From contig NZ_JAACFU010000008.1 in the NCBI RefSeq assembly GCF_029051725.1, positions 62,001 through 126,000 on the forward strand: a stretch of DNA of 64,000 nucleotides. Direction: 5' to 3'. Made by a program: the position numbers and the translations under genes. This document shows, piece by piece, positions 24,551 to 32,276 of this stretch (positions are counted from its first letter, which is position 1; each line of letters starts with the position of its first letter). A model generated the notes under the pieces. It searched no databases, was not told where the DNA came from, and saw nothing but the letters and a program-made list of their open reading frames with translations. Source of the DNA: Bradyrhizobium sp. CSS354. Lineage in GTDB: Bacteria; Pseudomonadota; Alphaproteobacteria; Rhizobiales; Xanthobacteraceae.

Positions 24551-25981
24551 ATGCGCACTCTCACCCTCCTTGCGTCGCTGATGTGCATGGCACTGTCGAT
24601 CAGTGCCGCGAAGGCCGATCGCCGTGTTGCTTTCGTCGTCGGCAACGGCACCTACAAGAACGTCGCACAATTGCCGAACCCGCCGATCGACGCCAAGGCG
24701 ATGGCGGCAACGCTGCGCAATGTCGGCTTCGAGGTGATCGAAGGTTCGAACCTCTCGCGCGACCAGATGACTGAGAAGCTGCTGGACTTCGGCCGCAAGG
24801 CACAGGGCTCCGATGTCGCAGTGTTCTATTATGCCGGTCACGGCATCGCGGTCGGCGGCTCCAACTATCTTCTGCCTGTCGACGCCGACATCAAGTCGGA
24901 GATGGACGTCAAGCTCGGTGCCGCCATCAACATCGATCTGACGCTCGAGCAGACCATGGGCGACGCCAAGGTCAAGCTGGTCTTCCTTGACGCCTGCCGC
25001 GACAATCCGTTCGCCGCCAAGATCAAGTCGAACTCCGCGACCCGCAGCGTCAACGTGCAGAGCGGTCTTGCCGAGATGAAATCCGGCGAAGGCACGCTGA
25101 TCGCGTTCGCCACCGGCCCGGGCCAAACCGCGCTCGACGGTCAGGAGGGCAACAACAGCCCGTTCACCCGTGCGCTCATCGACAACATCACCAAACCTGG
25201 CATCGAGATCCAGCAGGCGATGACGTCGGTACGCGCCCAGGTCAACGAGGAGACCCACAAGGGTCAGCTGCCCTGGGGCCACACCAATTTGATCGGCGCG
25301 GTCTATCTCAACCAGGCTCCGACGACCCAGGTCGCCAATGCAGCACCGACGGCTGCTGGCAGCGTGCCAATGGCGACGGGCGGCAATTCGGACGGTGTCG
25401 AGCTCGAATACTGGCGCTCGGTCAAGGAGAGCAACAAGTCGGAAGAGCTCAACGCCTATCTCTCGGCCTATCCGAACGGCCAGTTCAAGGCGCTGGCGCT
25501 GGCACGCCTCGCGGCCATCAAGAGCGGCCCCTCGACCGCGACGCGTACCCTCACCGCTGGCGTCGATCCCGCGACCTTCACCGATGAGGCCAGCCAGCTT
25601 ACCGAGGACCAGATCGGCCTCGACAAGAACCAGCGCCGCGACGTTCAGCGTCGCCTCGGCGGGCTCGGCTTCGACAACAAACAAACGGGCGTGTTCGGCG
25701 ACGAGACGCGATCGGTGCTCAAGCGCTGGCAGGCGGCGCGCGGCTATCCCGCGTCAGGTTACCTGAACAAGCTCCAGCACAAGGCTCTGCTTTCGGAGGT
25801 CGTGGCCGGCCCGCCGACCGCGAGCGACAGCAGCCAGAAGGCAGCCCGCCGGGCCGCCGCCCCCGCGGCCAGCAGCGCGCCCGCACCGGCTCCCCATCGC
25901 AGCAGCGGCGGCGATCCTGCCGGAGCGGCCTTCGTCGGCGGTGTCGTCGGCGGCATGATGGGCGGTATGTTCCGCCGCTGA
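24551..25981 (+). CDS. Secreted caspase-like (C14) protein with a peptidoglycan-binding domain
   Basis: 476 residues. After a signal peptide (MRTLTLLASLMCMALSISAA) comes a p20-type caspase-like domain (about 24-255), with catalytic His97 in FYYAGHG and Cys149 in LDACRDNPF, as in prokaryotic metacaspase-type peptidases. A short helical region (ELEYWRSVKESNKSEELNAY) follows, then a putative peptidoglycan-binding-1 domain (about 360-415, DVQRRLGGLGF...GVFGDETRSVLKRWQ). A Pro/Ala-rich linker and a Gly/Met-rich tail (GGVVGGMMGGMFRR) end it. It should act in the periplasm as a cysteine peptidase or caspase-fold sensor at the cell wall; activity is inferred. A terminator follows at 26002. Confidence 0.85.
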   Translation: MRTLTLLASLMCMALSISAAKADRRVAFVVGNGTYKNVAQLPNPPIDAKAMAATLRNVGFEVIEGSNLSRDQMTEKLLDFGRKAQGSDVAVFYYAGHGIAVGGSNYLLPVDADIKSEMDVKLGAAINIDLTLEQTMGDAKVKLVFLDACRDNPFAAKIKSNSATRSVNVQSGLAEMKSGEGTLIAFATGPGQTALDGQEGNNSPFTRALIDNITKPGIEIQQAMTSVRAQVNEETHKGQLPWGHTNLIGAVYLNQAPTTQVANAAPTAAGSVPMATGGNSDGVELEYWRSVKESNKSEELNAYLSAYPNGQFKALALARLAAIKSGPSTATRTLTAGVDPATFTDEASQLTEDQIGLDKNQRRDVQRRLGGLGFDNKQTGVFGDETRSVLKRWQAARGYPASGYLNKLQHKALLSEVVAGPPTASDSSQKAARRAAAPAASSAPAPAPHRSSGGDPAGAAFVGGVVGGMMGGMFRR

Positions 25982-26001
25982 GGCAGGCCAATCGCAAATA
26001 C

Positions 26002-26028
26002 AAAAGCCCGGCTCGCGCCGGGCTTTTT
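26002..26028. terminator. Bidirectional intrinsic terminator
   Basis: AGCCCGGC and GCCGGGCT form a stem with a 4-base loop, flanked by AAAA on the left and TTTTT on the right. It lies between the convergent genes ending at 25981 and 26056. Confidence 0.9.
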
Positions 26029-26055
26029 CGTTGCGAGTCGCCCAACCTTTGGCGC

Positions 26056-26298
26056 CTACTTCCCCGCGGCCTTGCGCAGCGCCTCGTTGATGCGGTCCTG
26101 CCAGCCGGGGCCGTCGGACTGGAAATGCTCCAGCACGTCCTGGTCGATCCGCAGCGTGACCTGCTCCTTGATCCCCGGCGTGACGTTCTGCTTTGGCGGC
26201 GCCGCGGCGACCTTGGCCGTCACCTTCTTGAACGCCGCCTCGGCCTCCGTTCTGGCATCGCCCAACGTCCGCGGCCGCCTCGGTGGTTGATCCGCCAT
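26056..26298 (-). CDS. Orphan BrnA-like antitoxin-family protein
   Basis: 80 residues. The C-terminal 30 residues carry the BrnA pattern, EQVTLRIDQDVLEHFQSDG then GWQDRINEALRKAAGK. In BrnT-BrnA systems this is the RHH antitoxin that binds its own promoter. No BrnT-like RNase gene lies beside it, so here it is an orphan. It starts 3 bases after the stop of cysK on the same strand, so it is probably co-transcribed and may have been recruited as a regulator. That role is inference. Confidence 0.75.
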   Translation of the reverse strand: MADQPPRRPRTLGDARTEAEAAFKKVTAKVAAAPPKQNVTPGIKEQVTLRIDQDVLEHFQSDGPGWQDRINEALRKAAGK

Positions 26299-26301
26299 GT
26301 C

Positions 26302-27279
26302 CTAAATTCCCTCAAACAGAGCCGTCGAAAGATACCGCTCGGAGAACGACGGCACTATAGCCAGGATCGTCTTTCCCGCAGCTTCCGGCCGCTTGCCGAT
26401 CTCGAGGGCCGCGGCGATCGCGGCACCCGAGGAGATGCCGCCCGGAATGCCCTCATGCCGCGCCAAGGCCCGCGAGGTCTCGATTGCGGTCGTCGAACTG
26501 ATCTTCGCGATCTCGTCGATCACCGAGCGGTCGAGGATGTCAGGGACGAAGCCCGCACCGATGCCTTGGATCTTGTGCGGCGTGTGCTGGCCGCCCGACA
26601 GCACCGGACTTTCCTCGGGCTCGACCGCGACCACGCGCAGCGAGGGCTTGCGCGGCTTCAGCACCTGGCCGACGCCGGTGATGGTGCCGCCGGTGCCGAC
26701 GCCGGCGACGAAGAAGTCGATGTTGCCACCGGTGTCGTTCCAGATCTCCTCTGCAGTGGTGCGGCGGTGCACCTCGGGATTGGCGAGATTCTTGAACTGC
26801 TGCGGCATCACCGAATTCGGCGTCGTCTTCAACAGCTCTTCGGCCGTCGCGATCGCGCCCTTCATGCCTTGCGCGGCCGGTGTCAGCACCAGCTCCGCGC
26901 CCAGAAAAGCCAGCATCTTGCGGCGTTCGATCGACATCGACTCCGGCATGACCAGCTTGAGCCGATAGCCGCGCGACGCCGCGACGAAGGCCAGCGCGAT
27001 GCCGGTATTGCCGGAGGTGGGTTCGATCAGCACGGTGTCGGGCTTGACGATGCCGGCCTTCTCCATGGCGATGATCATGGCCGCGCCGATGCGATCCTTC
27101 ACGCTAGCGGCGGGATTGAAATATTCAAGCTTGGCCAAAATGGTCGCGTTCACGCCGTGCATGCCCGGCAGCCGGCGCAAGCGCACGATCGGCGTGTCGC
27201 CAAAAGCATCGACGATCGAGTCGTAGATCCGGCCGCGGCCGGGCTGGTGCGCTGCACCCGTGGTGGACGATGCGTCCAT
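26302..27279 (-). CDS. cysK: Cysteine synthase A (O-acetylserine sulfhydrylase)
   Basis: 325 residues, PLP-dependent. The PLP lysine is K61 in NPAASVKDRIG, PTSGNTGIALA is the substrate loop, and VGTGGTITGVG binds the phosphate. The C-terminal half has GGISSGAAIAAAL. It makes cysteine from O-acetylserine and sulfide (EC 2.5.1.47) in the cytosol. Start at ATG 27279 is preferred over a codon two residues upstream. The orphan BrnA-like gene follows 3 bases downstream. Distinguishing CysK from CysM or a cystathionine beta-synthase-like enzyme by sequence alone leaves a small doubt. Confidence 0.92.
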   Translation of the reverse strand: MDASSTTGAAHQPGRGRIYDSIVDAFGDTPIVRLRRLPGMHGVNATILAKLEYFNPAASVKDRIGAAMIIAMEKAGIVKPDTVLIEPTSGNTGIALAFVAASRGYRLKLVMPESMSIERRKMLAFLGAELVLTPAAQGMKGAIATAEELLKTTPNSVMPQQFKNLANPEVHRRTTAEEIWNDTGGNIDFFVAGVGTGGTITGVGQVLKPRKPSLRVVAVEPEESPVLSGGQHTPHKIQGIGAGFVPDILDRSVIDEIAKISSTTAIETSRALARHEGIPGGISSGAAIAAALEIGKRPEAAGKTILAIVPSFSERYLSTALFEGI

Positions 27280-27502
27280 GATCAACTCCCTGTGGCGACG
27301 ATTTGCGCTTCTGTTGCAGCTCTTGCGCAGTTACAGACAGCCTGCGGCGACACGCAAGCGGCATTGCGGTACATGTTAAATACGCTGCATCGCAAAATCG
27401 CGTGAGCTGCAATTATCAGAAAACCAAGGCATTTGTGTTGCGACCTCGTCAACTGATTCTGCTTATGTTAGACTTAGGTCTCAAAGCTGAGAGGTCACCA
27501 CG

Positions 27503-27721
27503 ATGTCAGCAGTCGCTGAAGTGTTGTCGACCGCCGCATCGAACCGCGCTCCGCGGTGCAGTGAGTTGCCCACCTGTCCCGTCTGCGCCGACTCCATGGT
27601 CGCCGCCGAAGGTTCTGCGTATGTGTCGGAACACCTCATCAGCTATCTCTGGACCTGCGACAATTGCGGCTACGGCTTCGTGACCAAGCACGCCGTCAAG
27701 CAGCGGATCGTCTGCAACTGA
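27503..27721 (+). CDS. Small zinc-ribbon protein, hypothetical
   Basis: 72 residues (MSAVAEVLSTAASNRAPRCS...). CPVC (about 25-28) and CDNC (about 52-55) form a zinc-ribbon site, with a C-terminal KHAVKQRIVCN. GAGAGGTC precedes the ATG. A frequent small rhizobial protein; function unknown. Confidence 0.75.
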   Translation: MSAVAEVLSTAASNRAPRCSELPTCPVCADSMVAAEGSAYVSEHLISYLWTCDNCGYGFVTKHAVKQRIVCN

Positions 27722-27754
27722 CGTTTCCTCTTCATCCGACCTTGCGGAATTGAC

Positions 27755-28903
27755 CTAGCGCGGGGCGATGTCGCCCCTCGCCCAGTCTTCGCGCGTACGC
27801 CGATAGAACGCCTCGAACGTGCCCTGTGCGACCGCGTCCCTGATGCCCTGCATCAGGAACTGGTAGTACGCGATATTGATCTCGGACAGCAGCATCGCGC
27901 CCAGCGTCTCGCCCGCCTTGACGAGATGATGCAAATAGGCGCGCGCGTAGCTGCGCGCCGACGGCCAGGAGCTCTCTTCGTCGAGCGGACGGGGATCGTC
28001 GGCGTGGCGCGCGTTGCGCAAATTCACCTGGCCGAAGCGTGTGAAGGCAACGCCATGCCGCCCATTGCGCGTCGGCATCACGCAATCGAACATGTCGATG
28101 CCGCGCTTGACTGCCTCGAGGATGTCGTCGGGCGTGCCGACGCCCATCAGGTAGCGCGGCCGCTCTCTCGGCAGCAGCGGCGCCGTTTCGTCGATCATCG
28201 CCAGCATCACGGCCTGCGGCTCACCGACGGCGAGGCCGCCAATGGCATAACCATGGAAACCGATTTCGATGAGGCCTTGCGCGCTGGCATGGCGAAGCTG
28301 GGGGATGTCGCCGCCCTGCACGATGCCGAACAGCATGTAGCCTTCGGGAGCGCTCTCGAAGGCGCGCTTGCTTCGCTCGGCCCAGCGCAGCGACAATTGC
28401 ATCGCGCGATCGATGTCGGCGCGCTCGGCGGGCAGTCGCACGCATTCGTCCATCTGCATGGCGATATCGGAGCCAAGGAAACGCTGCACTTCGATCGAGC
28501 GCTCCGGCGACAGCTCGACCTTGGCGCCGTCGATATGCGAACGAAACGTCACGGCCTGCTCGCTGACCTTGCGCAAATCCGCCAGCGACATCACCTGGAA
28601 GCCGCCGGAATCCGTCAGCATCGGCCCGTTCCAGCCGGTGAATGTCTGCAAGCCGCCAAGTGCTGCGATCCGCTCGGCGCCGGGACGCAACATCAGATGA
28701 TAGGTGTTGCCGAGCACGATGTCGGCACCGGCCTCACGCACCTCGCGCCAGTGCATGCCCTTCATCGCGCCGGCGGTACCGACCGGCATGAAGGCAGGCG
28801 TGCGCACCACGCCGTGCGGCGTGGTCAGGCGCCCGGTGCGCGCGGCGCCATCAGTGGCGAGCAGTTCGAAATGATTGGGCAGACCGGTGTCAGGACGATT
28901 CAT
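27755..28903 (-). CDS. tgt: Queuine/preQ1 tRNA-ribosyltransferase lacking the zinc cysteines
   Basis: 382 residues. It replaces guanine by preQ1 at position 34 of GUN-anticodon tRNAs (EC 2.4.2.29), the second-to-last committed steps of queuosine synthesis with queA, which is nearby. Catalytic residues are in LTDSGGFQVMSL and FDCVMPTRNGRHG. In E. coli the zinc site is DENCDCYTCRNYSRAYLHHL. Here the same stretch is DEESSWPSARSYARAYLHHL, so the three cysteines are Ser311, Trp313 and Ala316, while the histidine region is kept. The fold may be stabilised without zinc. Start ATG 28903 is preferred over a codon 12 residues upstream. Confidence 0.93.
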   Translation of the reverse strand: MNRPDTGLPNHFELLATDGAARTGRLTTPHGVVRTPAFMPVGTAGAMKGMHWREVREAGADIVLGNTYHLMLRPGAERIAALGGLQTFTGWNGPMLTDSGGFQVMSLADLRKVSEQAVTFRSHIDGAKVELSPERSIEVQRFLGSDIAMQMDECVRLPAERADIDRAMQLSLRWAERSKRAFESAPEGYMLFGIVQGGDIPQLRHASAQGLIEIGFHGYAIGGLAVGEPQAVMLAMIDETAPLLPRERPRYLMGVGTPDDILEAVKRGIDMFDCVMPTRNGRHGVAFTRFGQVNLRNARHADDPRPLDEESSWPSARSYARAYLHHLVKAGETLGAMLLSEINIAYYQFLMQGIRDAVAQGTFEAFYRRTREDWARGDIAPR

Positions 28904-29028
28904 GACGGTGCTTATTGCGTGTCGGAGCAGGCCGATCAACCCGCTCAGGCGATGCTTCGGCCGGCTGATGCATCAGACTGGGACAATGGACACTGATATC
29001 CGACACGGAATTGTGCGCCCGCAGCACT

Positions 29029-29057
29029 TGTTAAACAAAACGATACAGTGTAGTTTT
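29029..29057 (+). promoter_or_regulatory. Promoter of the patatin gene with a TetR-type operator
   Basis: A possible -35 TTGTTA (29029-29034) and -10 TAGTTT (29052-29057) are 17 bases apart. They overlap a 24-base sequence at 29034-29057 that is identical at 21 positions to one at 31251-31274, with the near-palindromic core AACGATACAGTGTAGTT. The TetR gene lies between the two sites. The operator reading is inference from the conserved copy. Confidence 0.6.
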
Positions 29058-29106
29058 ACCTTGGGGGTTGGACGAGCTGCCGCGGCGATGTTGCCGGCGG
29101 CGGTAG

Positions 29107-30314
29107 ATGCGTGATCGCCAGCCACCGACAATGCCCTTTCCTTCAAGTTCGACTGACACGTCCGCCTGTTCGCATGGCTGGACAAGGCAGACCGGCGCCC
29201 GCCTGTTCGGATTGCTGGTCCTGACGTGCAGCCTGGCGCTCGGCGCCTGCACCTCCCTGCCCCGCACACCCTATACGGCCACCGAAGCCAGCACGTCGCG
29301 CGTGCTCGATATCGATGGCCTCCGGCGCTACGCCGACGAACCCATCACGAAATTCAGCTTCGAGAAGGACACCAGCACCGCGACCAAGTCCTATCTGGCG
29401 CTGTCAGGCGGGGGTGCCGATGGCGCCTACGGCGTCGGCGTGCTCAACGGCTGGACCGCGGCCAGATCCCGTCCCACGTTCTCGGTCGTCTCGGGCGTGA
29501 GCACCGGCGGTCTGATTGCACCCTTTGCGTTTCTCGGCTCGCGATATGACGACACGCTGAAGGAGGTTTACACCAGCGGCGTCGCCGAGAGCCTGTTGAG
29601 CGATCCCAGCATCATGCGCGTGCTGTTCGGATCCGGCCTGTTCGGCAACACGCGTCTGCGCGAGCTCGTCGCCCGCTATGTCGGACCGGAGATCATGGCG
29701 CAGGTCGCGCGTGAGAACGCCAAGGGCCGAAGGCTGCTGGTGGTGACGACCGATCTCGACACCCAGCGCACCGCGATCTGGGACATGGGCAGGATCGCGG
29801 CGGTCGGCACGCCTGAGGCGCTCAAGCTGTTTCGCGACGTGATGGCGGCCTCCGCCAGCATCCCGCTGGTGTTTCCGCCGATCATGATCGACGCTGAAGG
29901 CGAGGGCCGCAGGTTTCAGGAGATGCATGTCGACGGCGGCGTGACAGCCCCGGTGCTGACACTGCCGGAAGCCCTGCTTTTCCAGGGCAGTCGCCTTCCC
30001 GCCCTGCGAAGCTGGACATCTACATCCTCGTCAACAAGAAGATCGAACGCAATTTCGAGCTCGTCTCCAACAGCACCATCGACGTCGCCTCACGCAGCCT
30101 GTCGTCGATCACCCAGTCGCAGACCCGCTCGATCATCTTCTCGACCTATGATTTCGCGAGGCGCAACCGCCTGGGCTTCCATCTCTCCTATATCGCGCGC
30201 GACTATCCGGCCGCCCCCTCGGAAGGGTTCGACACCGCCTATATGCGGGCGCTGTATCAGTACGGATATGAGAAGGCCGCTTCAGGCCAAGCCTGGACTT
30301 CGACGCTTCCGTAA
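29107..30314 (+). pseudogene. Patatin-like phospholipase lipoprotein, frameshifted
   Basis: A lipoprotein signal (LVLTCSLALGAC) precedes a patatin domain with GGGADGAYG oxyanion loop, the nucleophile in GVSTGG (Ser132) and DGG (Asp276). After LLFQGSRLP, near 30000-30005, the frame breaks. Adding one C restores KLDIYILVNKKIERNFELVS and continues to a stop at 30312-30314 (end GQAWTSTLP), about 402 residues in all. All catalytic residues precede the break, but the C-terminal about 100 residues are lost in the raw frame, which continues to 30378. The function, a membrane lipid acyl hydrolase, is family-based. It appears to be controlled by the TetR at 30449. Confidence 0.8.
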
Positions 30315-30448
30315 GCGCTCGCTGAGGAACGGGGCGGTGCCGAGACGGTTGACGATGCGGCCCATCCGGCCAGATTAGCCATGACGCACCCGCTACTGCG
30401 CGTTATAGAGCAATCACTGATGTCACGACCGCGCAGGAATCATTGGGC

Positions 30449-31195
30449 ATGGGATTGACTGCGACCAAGACAAGACCGGCAGCTCAGCGGCGCGAGGTGC
30501 CGAAATCGCGCGGCGGCCGCCCGACGAAAAGCGCCGCTATCGAGCGCGATCAGCGGCTGATCGAGGTCGCCACCCGCCTGTTCCTGGATCGCGGCTTCGA
30601 CGCCACGTCGCTCGATGCAGTCGCGGAAGCCGCGCGCGTGAGCAAGCCCACCGTCTATGCCCGTTACGGAGACAAGCGCGGATTGTTCGCCGCCGTGCTG
30701 CGGCGCGAGATCGCGCGATGGCTTGCACCGCTATCCGCGGCCGCCGAGACGCAGCTCGGCAGCGCCTCGGACATCTCGGTCGAACAGCGGCTCGTCGAGA
30801 TCGGGCGCGAGATGCTGAGCTTCACCTGCGGTCCCGATGCCGTCGCCTTCAGCCGCATGATGACGTCACAGGCCATCAACTTCCCCGATATCGCCAAGCT
30901 CGGCAAGGAAGAAGGCTGGCTCAAGGCCGTCGCCACCACGGCGCGCTTCTTCGACCATCTGGTGGCGCAAGGCGCGCTCGACATGGAAGACACCACGATC
31001 GCGGCCGAGGTGTTTCTCGACGTCGTCGTGGGGCACACCCACCGCATGGCGACGTTCGGAACGACGCTCGAGCTGAAAGACACCGAAAAGCGCATGCGGG
31101 TTGCCATCAAGCTGTTCCTGGCCGGTGCGCTTGGCCCCCCGGACCGCCTCCAGGACGCCGCCAAGACCACGCGGCGGCGGCGCCCGTCGCGCTGA
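30449..31195 (+). CDS. TetR/AcrR-family transcriptional regulator
   Basis: 248 residues. An extended basic N-terminus (about 1-30, with RGGRPTKSAA) precedes the HTH (about 54-73, SLDAVAEAARVSKPTVYARY) in the first 80 residues. The rest is the helical ligand-binding and dimerisation domain. It lies between two near-identical operator-like sequences (29034-29057 and 31251-31274) that overlap promoters of the patatin gene and of the PepSY-gene unit, so it probably represses both. No third copy sits in front of this gene. The ligand is unknown; a lipid-like effector is possible. Confidence 0.88.
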   Translation: MGLTATKTRPAAQRREVPKSRGGRPTKSAAIERDQRLIEVATRLFLDRGFDATSLDAVAEAARVSKPTVYARYGDKRGLFAAVLRREIARWLAPLSAAAETQLGSASDISVEQRLVEIGREMLSFTCGPDAVAFSRMMTSQAINFPDIAKLGKEEGWLKAVATTARFFDHLVAQGALDMEDTTIAAEVFLDVVVGHTHRMATFGTTLELKDTEKRMRVAIKLFLAGALGPPDRLQDAAKTTRRRRPSR

Positions 31196-31243
31196 CAATT
31201 CCGTGAGGTTGCGATCTTTCCAGGGAATCCCGCGCCCGCGCCG

Positions 31244-31274
31244 TTGACCAAAACAAAACGATACGGTATGGTTT
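31244..31274 (+). promoter_or_regulatory. Promoter of the PepSY-gene unit with the second TetR-type operator
   Basis: TTGACC (31244-31249) and TATGGT (31267-31272), with a 17-base spacer, form a good promoter. The operator-like 24-base sequence is at 31251-31274. Its core is CGATACGGTATGG, which is close to a palindrome. See the sister site at 29034. Confidence 0.65.
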
Positions 31275-31286
31275 AATTATAGGGCG

Positions 31287-31447
31287 ATGCGGATCGCTTT
31301 TTCACCAGCCCCAAAGAGGTCCGCACCGCCTCGATCGCCGCGGCGGTACAGCCCGTCACGACGCTCAGCGGCCGACCGAAGCCCAAGGTCGGCCGCAAAT
31401 TCTTTACGATCATCCGGCACACTCGCTGGCCGAGGTTTCGAGCATGA
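31287..31447 (+). pseudogene. Possible small gene before the PepSY gene, -1 frameshift
   Basis: From ATG 31287 the frame reads MRIAF, then breaks. With one T added to the T5 run at 31298-31302 it reads on as FTSPKEVRTASIAAAVQPVT, then GRPKPKVGRKFFTIIRHTRW, and ends at TGA 31445-31447. That stop overlaps the ATG of the PepSY gene in ATGA. This coupling and the coding-like composition support it, but the ribosome-binding site is weak and no family is recognised. Confidence 0.35.
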
Positions 31448-32046
31448 CGACAGCCAAACGACGGATCTCGGGATTGCTCGCGATCGCCCTGTCCGCACTC
31501 CTCCTCGCAGCGCCGGCGCGAGCGATCGTGAGCACGGGCACACCGACCGCCCTTCACAGCGACACAGATGGTGACGCCGAGATCGACCGCCAAGCGGTCA
31601 GTCGCGAGATCGAGCGCTTCCGCAGCTCGTCGATCTCGATCAACCAGGCCATAGCGATTGCAGAAGCCCGCCACGCCGGTGCCACCACGGCGGATGTGAG
31701 TTTCGACGGGGCCTCCGGCGTGCCGGTCTACCGGGTGAAGACCCTGCACAACGACCGGATCTGGCGCCACACCATCAATGCCGCGACCGGCGAGCTCGTC
31801 GGCGGCGAAGCCGCCCTCCCTCTCGCCGAGCTCGACCTCGACGACCGCAGCAACCTCGCAGCGCTCGGTGCCATCAAGCACCGACTTGCGGATGCCGTGC
31901 ACGTGGCCGAACGCGCGGCCTCCGGCAAGGCGATCAGCGGCGGGCTGGTGCGCGAACGCGGCCGGCTGAATTTCGCGATCGTCGTCATCAGTGGCGACAA
32001 CCTCAAGGAGGTCATCCTCGAACCGCCGGGCGCCCGGACCAAATAG
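31444..32046 (+). CDS. Secreted PepSY-domain protein
   Basis: 200 residues. A signal peptide (RISGLLAIALSALLLAAPARA) is followed by two PepSY-like units, SINQAIAIAEARHAGATTAD with YRVKTLHNDRIWRHTINAAT and then RNLAALGAIKHRL-like repeat with EVILEPPG at the end. PepSY domains occur in peptidase propeptides and exported regulators, and often inhibit or sense partner proteins outside the cytoplasm. The second unit is diverged. The gene starts at the ATGA overlap with the small frame before it, and its promoter carries the TetR-type site. Confidence 0.8.
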   Translation: MTTAKRRISGLLAIALSALLLAAPARAIVSTGTPTALHSDTDGDAEIDRQAVSREIERFRSSSISINQAIAIAEARHAGATTADVSFDGASGVPVYRVKTLHNDRIWRHTINAATGELVGGEAALPLAELDLDDRSNLAALGAIKHRLADAVHVAERAASGKAISGGLVRERGRLNFAIVVISGDNLKEVILEPPGARTK

Positions 32047-32072
32047 CGGCGGCCAATCCCGCCGAAAAGCCA

Positions 32073-32101
32073 TTGACGGGCGCAAAACTCTCCCGCATAA
32101 G
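32073..32101 (+). promoter_or_regulatory. Promoter of the asd leader (TTGACG-N17-CATAAG)
   Basis: TTGACG at 32073-32078 and CATAAG at 32096-32101 are spaced by exactly 17 bases. Eight bases later begins the ATG of the Thr-rich leader peptide (32110), so transcripts probably start within about three bases of it, making the leader leaderless or nearly so. Start sites were not measured. Confidence 0.7.
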
Positions 32102-32109
32102 CTCCCGCC

Positions 32110-32181
32110 ATGTTCACGACCACCAAACGCACGACCAAAACCACCACGGCCTTCGGGGCCCGGGGAGGCGTGCGCGTGTAG
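32110..32181 (+). CDS. Threonine-rich leader peptide of asd (attenuator)
   Basis: A 23-codon frame: MFTTTKRTTKTTTAFGARGG, then VRV and TAG. Eight of the first thirteen residues are threonine. Directly after the Thr codons, GGCC TTCGG GGCC (32148-32160) can form a hairpin that overlaps the end of the leader. CGGGGC here can pair with GCCCCG of the downstream terminator as an alternative structure. The peptide precedes the gene for a threonine-precursor enzyme, so ribosome stalling at Thr codons under threonine shortage could prevent termination. Such Thr leaders are known for gammaproteobacterial thr operons; I do not know one for asd in rhizobia. Confidence 0.7.
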   Translation: MFTTTKRTTKTTTAFGARGGVRV

Positions 32182-32211
32182 TCGTCGACTAGAACGCAAT
32201 CCACTCTACCG

Positions 32212-32243
32212 AAGCCCCGCCCTCGTTGGTCCGGGGCTTTTTT
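32212..32243 (+). terminator. Attenuator terminator before asd
   Basis: AAGCCCCG and CGGGGCTT, with a loop containing CCCTCGTTGGTC, form a stem that ends in T6 (32238-32243). It lies 30 bases after the leader stop and 33 bases before asd, the right place for transcription attenuation. It could also end the PepSY transcript. Confidence 0.85.
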
Positions 32244-32276
32244 GTTGTCTGAATTCTCAAATCAATGGAGGACAAA

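Noticed and set aside
32212..32243. Terminator only for the PepSY gene
   Set aside because: Position 166 bases after the PepSY stop, beyond a new promoter and Thr-rich peptide, fits attenuation better, though both uses are possible.
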